A stretch of 64,000 bases of DNA, from positions 930,001 through 994,000 of the forward strand of contig CAVTKZ010000002.1 of NCBI GenBank assembly GCA_963735455.1. The letters run 5' to 3'. This document shows, in pieces, positions 45,161-52,956 of this stretch. Position 1 is the first letter of the stretch; every line of letters begins with the position of its first letter. Source of the stretch: Palsa-1033 sp963735455. Its GTDB lineage: Bacteria; Chloroflexota; Limnocylindria; Limnocylindrales; CSP1-4. The position numbers were made by a program, and so were the translations under genes. The notes below the pieces were generated by a model. It was not told where the DNA came from and did not search any database. It was given only the letters and a program-made list of their open reading frames with translations.

Positions 45161-45218
45161 TCCGGGCCTCGCGACGGCCGGCTGCCCGGCCAGGGTCCAC
45201 GCCCGGTGAGCGACGCCG

Positions 45219-46181
45219 ATGACCGCGTCGGCCGAGCGTCTCCAGAGGGCCGTCGAGGACTACCTGGTCCACCTCCGGGTCGAGCGCGGGCTGGCCCCGG
45301 CGACCTTGCGGGCCTATGGCAGCGACCTGCTCGCGTTTGCCGCTGATCCGGGTGTGGCGAGCGGCTGGGACACCTCGGTCGAACCGGCCACCCGCTACCT
45401 GTCGCGCTCGGCCGCTGGCCTGGGCCGCGCCGGCCGGCCACTGCGCTCGACCAGCCTGCGCCGGCGGGCGGCGTCAATCCGGGGCTTCTACCGCTTCGCC
45501 TATGGCGACGAGCTGATCCAGGCCGACCTCGCGGCCCGGATCGACCTGCCTCGCCAGACGCGGCTGCTGCCCGATCCGCTCGACATCGAAGCGACCAACC
45601 GGCTGCTCGAGGCAGCGGGCGGCAGCGAACGGGGTCCTGCCGCTCCGCCCGGATCAGGCCCCGCCCGGATCCGCGACCGGGCGCTGCTGGAGCTGCTGTA
45701 CGCCGCCGGCCTGCGGATCAGCGAGGCGCTCAATCTCGATCGCGAGGACCTCGTCCTCGAGGCGGCCTACGTGCGGGTGATCGGCAAGGGCAACAAGGAG
45801 CGCCTGGTGCCCGTCGGCGAGGTGGCCCTCGACTGGCTCGGCCGCTACCTCGACGAGATCCGCCCGGCCTGGCTGGCGCTGGTCCCTGGCGATCCGCCCC
45901 GAGGCGGACCGCTGTTCGTGACCGGGCGCGGCCACCGCCTCGGCCGGCAGGCCGCCTGGACGGTGGTCAAGCGGGCGGCTCGGGATGCCGGACTGGGCGA
46001 CCGGGTGACGCCCCACACCCTGCGCCACTCGTTCGCCACCCACCTCCTGGAAGGCGGGGCCGACCTGCGGATCGTCCAGGAGTTGCTCGGGCATGCGAGT
46101 ATCTCCACGACCCAGCTGTACACCCACCTCAGTGGGGAGCGGATCCGGGAGGTCTACGCTCGCGCTCACCCGCGGGCCTGA
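45219..46181 (+). CDS. xerD: Tyrosine recombinase XerD-like
   Basis: 320 residues. Core-binding domain LQRAVEDYLVHLRVERGLAP followed by LRAYGSDLLAF and SLRRRAASIRGFYRFAYGDE. The catalytic Arg is in YAAGLRISEALNLDREDL, Lys in IGKGNKERLVPVGE, the His-x-x-Arg in TPHTLRHSFATHLLEGG, and His and Tyr in LGHASISTTQLYTHLSGERI. Complete, and together with the xerC at 8.9 kb would make the XerCD pair that resolves chromosome dimers. No mobile-element or attachment-site context is visible, so a housekeeping role is preferred over an integrase. Confidence 0.9.
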   Translation: MTASAERLQRAVEDYLVHLRVERGLAPATLRAYGSDLLAFAADPGVASGWDTSVEPATRYLSRSAAGLGRAGRPLRSTSLRRRAASIRGFYRFAYGDELIQADLAARIDLPRQTRLLPDPLDIEATNRLLEAAGGSERGPAAPPGSGPARIRDRALLELLYAAGLRISEALNLDREDLVLEAAYVRVIGKGNKERLVPVGEVALDWLGRYLDEIRPAWLALVPGDPPRGGPLFVTGRGHRLGRQAAWTVVKRAARDAGLGDRVTPHTLRHSFATHLLEGGADLRIVQELLGHASISTTQLYTHLSGERIREVYARAHPRA

Positions 46182-46199
46182 GAAGGAGCCGAGTCCCAA

Positions 46200-46970
46200 A
46201 TGGCCAACTTCACGGCATCGCTGCTGTCCGATGGCGAGCGGATCATCGTCGAGCGCCGCCAGCACTGGCTCGTCCTGGTCGATCGCTCGAAGCTGGCGAT
46301 CCTGGGCCTGGTGGTCGCCCTGCTGATCTTCATCTTCCGGGGCAACCTGGGCAGCGACGGGATCGGCGGCGGGATCAACTTCATCCTCGGCTGGGTCGTC
46401 CTGGCCCTCGTCGTGTACGCCGTCGTCGTGTTCGTCTACCAGTACCTGCACTGGGTCAACGACGCCTTCATCGTCACCTCCCGGCGGGTGATCCAGATCC
46501 AGGGCATTCTCAACAAGAAGGCCCTCGACAGCTCGCTCGAGAAGATCAACGACGCGGTCCTGACCGAGAACGTCTTCGGCCGGATGTTCGGCTTCGGCGA
46601 CCTCGAGATCCTGACCGCGTCCGATTCGGGAATCGACCGGATGCACATGCTGGTGGATGCCTCGGGCTTCAAGCGCGAGATGACCGAGGCCAAGCACGAG
46701 CTGGAGCTCGAGGTCTCGAGCGGGCGGATCCCCAGCCCGCCGCTGCGAGCAACGCCGATCCCCGCGACCGGTCCCGTCGTCCAGGCCGGCCCGCCACCGG
46801 CTCCGTCGCCAGCTCCGGCAACTACGCCTGCGCCACCGCCGGCGGCCCCAGGCCCGAGTCCGGATGACGTCGCCAACGCGATCGACCGGCTGAAGGGCCT
46901 GCTCGACAGCGGGGCGATCACCCAGGCCGAGTTCGACACCAAGAAGGCGGAGCTGCTCGCCCGGCTGTAG
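46200..46970 (+). CDS. Membrane protein with bacterial PH domain and SHOCT tail
   Basis: 256 residues. AAGGAG 11 bases before the ATG. Two membrane helices at about residues 32-48 (AILGLVVALLIFIFRG) and 62-82 (ILGWVVLALVVYAVVVFVYQ). A bPH_2 domain then follows with WVNDAFIVTSRRVIQIQGIL and VLTENVFGRMFGFGDLEILT. A Pro/Ala-rich linker (180-220) leads to a SHOCT motif at the end: DDVANAIDRLKGLLDSGAIT and QAEFDTKKAELLARL. The architecture (two helices, PH, SHOCT) is known from many actinobacteria and Chloroflexota, function unclear. Confidence 0.82.
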   Translation: MANFTASLLSDGERIIVERRQHWLVLVDRSKLAILGLVVALLIFIFRGNLGSDGIGGGINFILGWVVLALVVYAVVVFVYQYLHWVNDAFIVTSRRVIQIQGILNKKALDSSLEKINDAVLTENVFGRMFGFGDLEILTASDSGIDRMHMLVDASGFKREMTEAKHELELEVSSGRIPSPPLRATPIPATGPVVQAGPPPAPSPAPATTPAPPPAAPGPSPDDVANAIDRLKGLLDSGAITQAEFDTKKAELLARL

Positions 46971-46995
46971 GCCGGTCCCGATCGCGACGCGCGGG

Positions 46996-47001
46996 TAGGA
47001 T
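46996..47001 (+). promoter_or_regulatory. Predicted -10 box of the M50 protease gene
   Basis: TAGGAT ends 6 bases before the ATG at 47008, consistent with a leaderless mRNA. Confidence 0.55.
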
Positions 47002-47007
47002 AGGTCG

Positions 47008-47664
47008 ATGGACCAGACCACCGAAGCCCTGATCGCCGCCGCGATCATCATCCTGGTCTCGTTCCCGGTCCACGAGTTCGCCCATGCCTGGATGGCCTAT
47101 CGGCTGGGCGACTCGACCGCCCGCTACCTGGGCCGGCTGACCCTCAATCCGATTGCCCACTTCGATCCGATGGGCGGCCTGATGCTGCTGGCGTCGGCCT
47201 ACGCCGGCGGCGGGATCGGCTGGGCCAAGCCCACCCCGGTCAACTTCGCCAACCTGCGCAATGGACGAACGGGCGAGGCGATGGTCGCCGCCGCCGGGCC
47301 GACGTCCAACCTGCTCCTGGCGATCGCCGGCGGGTTGGTCTTCCGGATCGTGCGGGGCGTGGCCACGGATCCATCGCCGGGCCAGCTCGACGTCCTCCAG
47401 ATCCTGCTGTTCTTCGTCGAGATCAATGTCTCGCTGTTCATCTTCAACCTGATCCCGGTCCCGCCGCTCGACGGCACCCGGGTCCTGCTCGCCGCCCTGC
47501 CGCCCCGCCAGGCGTTCGAATTCGGACCTCTGCTGTACCAGTACGGTCCGTACGTCCTGCTCGCGCTGATCTTCATCCCGCTCCTGGCGGGCATCCAGGG
47601 CCCGCTCCAATGGGTCTTCAACAACATCGGCTTCCCGATCACGAAGCTCATCGCGGGGCTGTGA
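47008..47664 (+). CDS. Site-2-protease-like membrane metalloprotease (M50 family)
   Basis: 218 residues, about five membrane helices. The zinc motif is VSFPVHEFAHAWMAYRLGD (HEFAH, residues 25-29). The third ligand is in the FNLIPVPPLDGTRVLLAALP motif (PPLDG), as in the small M50B class without PDZ domain. GWAKPTPVNFANLR is the conserved loop. Such proteins are often next to scpA, as here three genes apart, but their substrates are unknown. Its last bases overlap the HD gene (GTGA). Confidence 0.88.
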   Translation: MDQTTEALIAAAIIILVSFPVHEFAHAWMAYRLGDSTARYLGRLTLNPIAHFDPMGGLMLLASAYAGGGIGWAKPTPVNFANLRNGRTGEAMVAAAGPTSNLLLAIAGGLVFRIVRGVATDPSPGQLDVLQILLFFVEINVSLFIFNLIPVPPLDGTRVLLAALPPRQAFEFGPLLYQYGPYVLLALIFIPLLAGIQGPLQWVFNNIGFPITKLIAGL

Positions 47665-48188
47665 CCAGCCAGCGAACCGGCAGCCGGGGCTGGTGGGCGA
47701 CGAAGGTCCGCCAGGCCCGGACCCACATCACGGCAAGGGTCGGGGCCGGCGAGCGGACAGCCCTCGAGGCCTGGGTTCCGGGCCCGCTGCTGGGCCTCTT
47801 TGACGCGATGCCGGTCGCCGACCGGCGCCACGGGCTCGACGTCGTGGCCAGCCTCCGGGCGACCGGCGGCGGCGATGATCCGGAGCTCCTGCTGGCCGGC
47901 TTGCTGCACGACTGTGGCAAGAGCACAGCGAACGGCCGGGGGGTCGGGCTGCTGCCCCGGATCAGCTGGTCGCTGAGCGAAGCGCTTGGGCCGTGGGTCC
48001 TCCGCTTGGCACGCCCGTTGCCGGGCTTCGGTCCGGCTCTCGACCAGCTCCGGGACCACGCCCGATGCTCGGCCGAGCTGGTCCTGGCCGCCGGTGCCAG
48101 CGCCCGGACCGCCGGCCTGATCCGCGACCAGGCTGGCCCGGCGGATCGCGCCGGCGAGCTCCTGCGCCTCGCCGACGAGGCCAATTGA
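47661..48188 (+). CDS. HD-domain protein
   Basis: 175 residues, GTG overlapping the protease stop. The HD-fold motif LLAGLLHDCGKSTAN (residues 78-92) has the HDxGK sequence used by metal phosphohydrolases, with a His at RRHGLDVVASL earlier and DHARCSAELVLAAGA for the later His-Ala ligands. No signal or membrane segment. It lies between an M50 protease and scpA. Substrate unknown; HD proteins of this size often hydrolyse nucleotides or act as nucleotide-binding regulators. Confidence 0.72.
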   Translation: MTSQRTGSRGWWATKVRQARTHITARVGAGERTALEAWVPGPLLGLFDAMPVADRRHGLDVVASLRATGGGDDPELLLAGLLHDCGKSTANGRGVGLLPRISWSLSEALGPWVLRLARPLPGFGPALDQLRDHARCSAELVLAAGASARTAGLIRDQAGPADRAGELLRLADEAN

Positions 48189-48190
48189 AG

Positions 48191-49072
48191 ATGATCGAGC
48201 TGACGCACCTGAACGGGCCGGAGCCGGCGGTGCATTTCGCGCCCGGGCGGGGCGCGAGCCCGGTGACCCACGTCCAGATCGAATCGTTCGACGGCCCCCT
48301 GGGCCTGCTCCTGGCCCTGATCGAGTCCCGCCAGCTCGACATCCTGACCGTCTCCCTCGGCTCGCTTGCCGGCGCCTACCTGGAGGCCCTGGCCACGCTC
48401 GGCTCGGACCGGATCGGGAACGTGTCCAGTTTCGTGGCCGTCGCCGGCCAGCTGATCGTGATCAAGAGCCGGGCGCTCCTGCCCCGCGAGCCGTCGCCGC
48501 GGGCGATCGAGCTGCCCGATGAGGAGGTCGACCCGGAGGCCGAGCTGCGCGCCCGGCTCCTGCTCTATCGCGCCTATCGCGACGCCGGCCTGGCCCTCCA
48601 GCTGGTCGCGCTCGAACGGATCGGCGCCTTCCGGCGCGAGCCGACGGTCGCCGCGGCCGCCGGCCGGGCTGGCTCGACCCACGTGGCAGCCAGCGCGCTC
48701 GATCCGGCGCTCCTGGCCGGGGCGCTCGATCGGCTGATCGAGCTCGTCCCGCCGGCCCCGCCGCCGGTCGCGCTCCTGTCGCGGGCGATCACGATCGCGG
48801 AGCGGGCCGAGCTGATCCGGGAGGCCCTCCGACACGCCCCGAGCATCGTCCTCCAGGAGCTGCTCCGCGGCGTCCGCGACCGGGTCGTCCTGGCGGTCAC
48901 GTTCCTGGCCATGCTCGAGCTGATGAAGCGCCGCGAGATCATCGTCGACCAGGCCGAGCCGTGGGGTCCGATCGTGGCCCGCTCAACAACCGCGGCCGAA
49001 CGCGGCCCCCGGGGCGGTCCTCTGGAATCCGAGCTGGAACCGATCGACGAGACCCTCGGATCGTTTGCGTGA
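48191..49072 (+). CDS. scpA: Segregation and condensation protein A
   Basis: 293 residues. Kleisin subunit of the SMC-ScpAB chromosome condensin. The N-terminal SMC-neck domain is VQIESFDGPLGLLLALIESR then QLDILTVSLGSLAGAYLEAL. RIGNVSSFVAVAGQLIVIKS with RALLP is the typical segment after it. A long Ala/Leu-rich middle section is followed by a winged helix at the C-terminus (VVLAVTFLAMLELMKRREII). An ATG at 48191 is 2 bases after the HD stop; a start nearer the SMC motif is possible. GTGA overlap with scpB. Confidence 0.92.
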   Translation: MIELTHLNGPEPAVHFAPGRGASPVTHVQIESFDGPLGLLLALIESRQLDILTVSLGSLAGAYLEALATLGSDRIGNVSSFVAVAGQLIVIKSRALLPREPSPRAIELPDEEVDPEAELRARLLLYRAYRDAGLALQLVALERIGAFRREPTVAAAAGRAGSTHVAASALDPALLAGALDRLIELVPPAPPPVALLSRAITIAERAELIREALRHAPSIVLQELLRGVRDRVVLAVTFLAMLELMKRREIIVDQAEPWGPIVARSTTAAERGPRGGPLESELEPIDETLGSFA

Positions 49073-49701
49073 ACGAGCCTGCCGAGGACGGCCCGCCGCC
49101 GGTCGAGCTGACCGAGGCGGTCCTCGAAGCCCTCCTGTTCGTCGCCGAGCGACCCCTTTCGCGGCGCGAGATCGGGGCGCTTGCCGGGGTGGACCGGACG
49201 ACCGTCGATGCCCGGCTGGGCGACCTTGAGGTCAGCCTCCGTGGGCGCGGGATCCGCCTGGTCGCCTCGGGCGACCGGGTCGAGCTGGTCACCGCGCCCG
49301 ACGCCGGCCCGCTCGTCGCCCGCTATGTCGGCGCGGACGCGACCCGGCTGTCGCCGGCGTCGCTCGAGACCCTGGCGATCGTCGCCTACCGCCAGCCCCT
49401 GACGAAGTCGGTGATCGAGCGGATCCGGGGCGTCGACTCGGATTACAGCCTGCGGACGCTCCTCCACCGGCGGCTGGTGGTCGAGCTCGGCCGGGCCGAC
49501 ACCCCGGGCCGTCCGTTCCTGTACGGGACGGGCTTCGACTTCCTCGAGCGCTTCGGCCTGACCAGCCTCGACGAGCTGCCGCCGCTCGACCCATCGGTCG
49601 CCCAGCGGCTGGTGAGCGTGGACGACGAGGCCGAGCGCCGGGACGCCGACGAGGCCGTGATCGAGCCACGCCCGGTCGGCCCTGCCATCGAGGCCGGTTG
49701 A
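49069..49701 (+). CDS. scpB: Segregation and condensation protein B
   Basis: 210 residues, two winged-helix domains that dimerise and bind ScpA. VELTEAVLEALLFVAERPLS, RREIGALAGVDRTTV and then LSPASLETLAIVAYRQPLTK, VIERIRGVDSDYSLRTLLHR, LVVELGRADTPGRPFLYGTG and FDFLERFGL are clear. The C-terminal 30 residues are acidic and variable. GTG start overlapping scpA, and the stop overlaps rluB (TGATG). Confidence 0.94.
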   Translation: MNEPAEDGPPPVELTEAVLEALLFVAERPLSRREIGALAGVDRTTVDARLGDLEVSLRGRGIRLVASGDRVELVTAPDAGPLVARYVGADATRLSPASLETLAIVAYRQPLTKSVIERIRGVDSDYSLRTLLHRRLVVELGRADTPGRPFLYGTGFDFLERFGLTSLDELPPLDPSVAQRLVSVDDEAERRDADEAVIEPRPVGPAIEAG

Positions 49702-50480
49702 TGGCGGCGGAGCGCCTCCAGAAGGTGCTGGCGGCCGCCGGCGTGGCGTCCCGGCGCGAAGCGGAGCGGATGATCGCCGCCGGCCGGGTCGTCGTCGACG
49801 GCAAGGTGGCCAGCCTCGGGCAGGCGGTCGACCCGGCGACCGCGGCGATCCTGGTCGATGGCCGGGCGATCGGCGAGGCGGCCAGCGCAGTCCACCTGGT
49901 GATCCACAAGCCGAGCGGGGTCGTCTCGACCGTCCGCGACCGGCACGCCGAGCGAACGATCATCGACCTCGTCCCGACGGCCCTGGCGTCGGGCGCCCGG
50001 CTCTACCCGGTCGGTCGGCTCGATCAGGATTCCGAGGGCCTGATCCTGCTCACCAACGACGGGCCGTGGGCCGAGCGGGTCCTCCATCCCCGCTTCGGCG
50101 TCGAGCGCGAGTACGCGCTGGGCCTGCGCCGGCCGCTCGATCCCGCCCAGCAGGAGACGCTTCGGGCCGGGATCCGGCTCGAGGAGGGCCTCGCCACGCT
50201 GAGCCACTTGCGGCTGATGACCAGCGTCGAGGTCCGCAAGCTGGAGGCGGTCCTCGTGCCCGTGCCGCCCGAGCTGACCTGGTACCGGGCCACGCTCCAG
50301 CAGGGCTGGAAGCGCCAGCTCCGGCGGATGTTCGCGGCGGTCGGCGCCCCGGTCGACCGCCTCGTCCGGGTCCGCCTCGGGACGCTCCGGCTCGAGGACC
50401 TGGCCAGCGGCCGCTGCCGGCGGCTGACCGCACCCGAGGTTCGCTCGCTGGGCGCCGGCCGGCTGGATCCCGGTCGATGA
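49701..50480 (+). CDS. rluB: Pseudouridine synthase of the RsuA/RluB family
   Basis: 259 residues. S4 domain: ERLQKVLAAAGVASRREAER followed by MIAAGRVVVDG. The catalytic motif is YPVGRLDQDSEGLILLTNDG with Asp as the nucleophile, and KPSGVVSTVRDRHAERTI is the KP signature. QGWKRQLRRMFAAVG is the late RsuA/RluB pattern. It modifies 23S rRNA (U2605-type) or 16S rRNA; the neighbourhood with scpAB is the usual one for rluB. ATG preferred over a TTG three bases earlier. Confidence 0.92.
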   Translation: MAAERLQKVLAAAGVASRREAERMIAAGRVVVDGKVASLGQAVDPATAAILVDGRAIGEAASAVHLVIHKPSGVVSTVRDRHAERTIIDLVPTALASGARLYPVGRLDQDSEGLILLTNDGPWAERVLHPRFGVEREYALGLRRPLDPAQQETLRAGIRLEEGLATLSHLRLMTSVEVRKLEAVLVPVPPELTWYRATLQQGWKRQLRRMFAAVGAPVDRLVRVRLGTLRLEDLASGRCRRLTAPEVRSLGAGRLDPGR

Positions 50481-51214
50481 CCCTCCTGCCGCTCGTCGTC
50501 GCCCTCGACGGGCCGGCGTCGTCGGGCAAGAGCAGCGTCGGGGCCGCCGCCGCCCAGGAGGTCGGCTTCCGCTTCTGCGACACGGGCCTGCTCTACCGGG
50601 CGATCACCTGGCTGGTCCTCCGGCGCGAGATCGACCCGGCCGATCCGGCCGGACTGGTGGCTCTCGTGAGCGAGGTGGAGCTGGCCGCCGACGAGCTCGG
50701 GCGCCTGGCCCGGGTCCTGGTTGACGGGCAGGACGTGACCGAGCTCGTCCATGCCCCCGAGGTCGATCGGCGGGTCAGCGAGGTCGCCCGGGTGGCCGAG
50801 CTGCGGGCCGCCCTCCTCCAGCGCCAGCGGGCGATCGCCAGCGGCGGCCGGATCGTGGTCGCCGGGCGCGACATCGGGACGGTCGTCCTGCCCCATGCCG
50901 GCCTGAAGGTCTTCCTGGATGCCTCGGCCGAGGAGCGTGCCCGGCGGCGCGCCGAGGAGCGCGCGCTCGATCCCGACGGGCCGGAGGCCAGGGCCGTGCT
51001 CGCCGAGCTGCGCCGGCGCGACGACCTCGACCGCAATCGGCCGGTTGCGCCGCTCCGCCCGGCGCCCGATGCGGTCCACATCGTGACCGACGGCAACACG
51101 TTCGAGCAGACGGTGGCCGAGGTGGTTGCCGCGATCCACCGGGCCGGCGACATCCCGGCGCGGGTGGCCTCGGCCCCGGCCGGGCCCCCAGCGTCGGACG
51201 GGGGAGGGGCCTGA
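50477..51214 (+). CDS. cmk: Cytidylate kinase
   Basis: 245 residues. Phosphorylates CMP and dCMP. P-loop VALDGPASSGKSSVGAAAA at residues 8-26, then FRFCDTGLLYRAITWLVL (CMP site), IVVAGRDIGTVVLPHAGLKV and FLDASAEERARRRAEE for the lid. DGNTFEQTVAEVV ends the fold, and a 25-residue Pro/Ala tail follows. ATGA overlap with rluB and TGATG with plsC. Confidence 0.95.
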   Translation: MTLLPLVVALDGPASSGKSSVGAAAAQEVGFRFCDTGLLYRAITWLVLRREIDPADPAGLVALVSEVELAADELGRLARVLVDGQDVTELVHAPEVDRRVSEVARVAELRAALLQRQRAIASGGRIVVAGRDIGTVVLPHAGLKVFLDASAEERARRRAEERALDPDGPEARAVLAELRRRDDLDRNRPVAPLRPAPDAVHIVTDGNTFEQTVAEVVAAIHRAGDIPARVASAPAGPPASDGGGA

Positions 51215-51981
51215 TGCCTCGCGACGAGAGCGGCTCGATGCGCAGCGACGCGAACTGGTTCATCCGGGGCACGGCCTTTGTCGCTCGGACGATCACCCGC
51301 TGCCTGGTCCGGGTGCGGGTCAGCGGCGCCCTGGACGCCGTCCCCCGCGAAGGGCCGTTGATCATCGTGTCGAACCACGCCTCGAACGCCGACGGGGTCC
51401 TGGTCGGGGCCTGGCTGACGCCCCGCCTCGGGCGCCGGATCCACTGGCTGGGCAAGCGCGAGATGACCAGGTGGCCGATCGTCGGCCCGTTCGTCCTGGC
51501 CGGCTCGGTCCACCCGGTCGACCGGGACAACGTCGATATCGACGTCTTCCGGCTGCTGCTCCGGATCCTCGAGGCCGGCAACGTGGTCGTCGTCTTCCCC
51601 GAGGGGACACGCAGCGCGTCGGGCGAGATGCAGGCCGCCAAGGACGGCGTGGCGATGCTCGCCCTCCGCTCGGATGCCCGGATCCTGCCCGTCGGCGTGA
51701 TCGACACCGATCGCTTCTGGCCGAAGGGCAAGCTGCCTCGGCTGGGCAAGCGCGTCGAGATGCGGGTCGGCGATCCGTTCAAGCTGGCCGACCTGCTGCC
51801 CCCCGGCCTCGACCGGCGGGCCGCCAAATCGGCGGCGACGGACCTGATCATGGGCCGGATCGCGGCCCTCCTGCCGGCCCGCCAGCAGGGCGTCTATCGC
51901 CGACCGAGCAAGGGCGCTTCGACGTCCGATGGCCCGGCGGGCAACGATGGCCCGGGGGTTTCGGCACCACGGGTGCGATAA
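51214..51981 (+). CDS. plsC: 1-acylglycerol-3-phosphate O-acyltransferase-like (PlsC)
   Basis: 255 residues, membrane-associated. The HX4D motif is in IIVSNHASNADGVLVGAWL (residues 50-60), the later motifs are IHWLGKREMTRWPIVGPFV, VVVFPEGTRSASGEMQAAKD (EGTRS) and ARILPVGVIDTDRFWPKG. It transfers a second acyl chain to lysophosphatidic acid in phospholipid synthesis. A hydrophobic patch before the HX4D motif is weak, so association with the membrane may be peripheral. Its place between cmk and ispH is shared by many Gram-positive and Chloroflexota genomes. Confidence 0.9.
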   Translation: MPRDESGSMRSDANWFIRGTAFVARTITRCLVRVRVSGALDAVPREGPLIIVSNHASNADGVLVGAWLTPRLGRRIHWLGKREMTRWPIVGPFVLAGSVHPVDRDNVDIDVFRLLLRILEAGNVVVVFPEGTRSASGEMQAAKDGVAMLALRSDARILPVGVIDTDRFWPKGKLPRLGKRVEMRVGDPFKLADLLPPGLDRRAAKSAATDLIMGRIAALLPARQQGVYRRPSKGASTSDGPAGNDGPGVSAPRVR

Positions 51982-51982
51982 T
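51977..51982 (+). promoter_or_regulatory. Predicted extended -10 box of ispH
   Basis: TGCGATAAT; the hexamer GATAAT ends 9 bases before the ATG at 51992, inside the end of plsC. ispH-der can therefore also be made from a leaderless mRNA. Confidence 0.55.
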
Positions 51983-51991
51983 CGGAGCGAT

Positions 51992-52954
51992 ATGGGTACC
52001 GTCCAGGAAGTTCGCATCGCCAAGAGGACCGGCTTCTGCTACGGCGTCCGGGAGGCGATCGACAAGGCCAAGGAGTCGGCCTCGACCGGGCGGGTCACCC
52101 ATACCCTGGGCCAGGTGGTCCACAACGAGGGCGTGATCGCCGAGCTCCAGCGGGTCGGCGTCCAGACCGTCGAGTCGCTCGACGACGTCGATCGCGGAGC
52201 GGCGATCGTCATCCGGGCGCACGGCGTCCGGCCCGACGTGATGGCCCGCGCCGAGGCCCGCGGCCTGGACGTGATCGACGGCACCTGCACCTGGGTGATC
52301 CAGGAGCAGAAGGAGCTGATGAAGCTGGTCGAGGAGGGCTACACGATCGTCCTCCTGGGCACGCCCCGCCATCCCGAGGTGGTCGGCCTGCTCGGCTTCG
52401 CGCCCGACGCGATCGTCGTCGACGATGAGCCGGAGTGGGAGCAGATCCCGCGCCGCAAGAAGATGGCGCTCCTCTCGCAGAGCACCCAGCCGCCCTGGAA
52501 GTTCGAGAAGCTGGCCGCGTTCATGGTCGCCCGCAGCCATGAGCTGAAGATCGTCAACACCGTCTGCCCGGTGACGATCCGCCGCCAGCAGGACACCCTC
52601 GAGACGGCCCGCGAGGTGGACCTGATGGTCGTCGTCGGCGGCCGTTCGAGCGCGAACACCAAGGAGCTGACCCGGCTGTGCCAGATCGTCGGCACCCGGG
52701 CGATCCAGATCGAATCGGTCGCCGACCTGGCCGACGGCGCGCCATTCGAGGCGGCCAAGGTCGTGGGGATCACCGGCGGGACGAGCACCCCGATCGAGGA
52801 CCTCCAGGCCGTGGCCGAGCGGATCCTCGAGCTGGCCGGCACGCCGTCGGCCGCGAAGCAGGCCCATGACCTGGCGATGGCCGCCCTGGCCCTCGCCGCG
52901 ACCCCCGCCGGCCGGACCACGTCGCTGCCCTCGACGACCGCCGGCGCCGCCTGA
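51992..52954 (+). CDS. ispH: 4-hydroxy-3-methylbut-2-enyl diphosphate reductase
   Basis: 320 residues. Iron-sulfur reductase for the last MEP step, giving IPP and DMAPP. The three cluster cysteines are visible in RTGFCYGVREAID, IDGTCTWVIQEQK and VNTVCPVTIRRQQ. The substrate motifs HTLGQVVHNEGVI, RAHGVRP, GTPRHPEVVG (histidine), SQSTQPP, GGRSSANTKEL and GITGGTSTP are present. The upstream -10 box and lack of a ribosome site support the ATG at 51992. Der follows 2 bases after the stop. Confidence 0.95.
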   Translation: MGTVQEVRIAKRTGFCYGVREAIDKAKESASTGRVTHTLGQVVHNEGVIAELQRVGVQTVESLDDVDRGAAIVIRAHGVRPDVMARAEARGLDVIDGTCTWVIQEQKELMKLVEEGYTIVLLGTPRHPEVVGLLGFAPDAIVVDDEPEWEQIPRRKKMALLSQSTQPPWKFEKLAAFMVARSHELKIVNTVCPVTIRRQQDTLETAREVDLMVVVGGRSSANTKELTRLCQIVGTRAIQIESVADLADGAPFEAAKVVGITGGTSTPIEDLQAVAERILELAGTPSAAKQAHDLAMAALALAATPAGRTTSLPSTTAGAA

Positions 52955-52956
52955 GC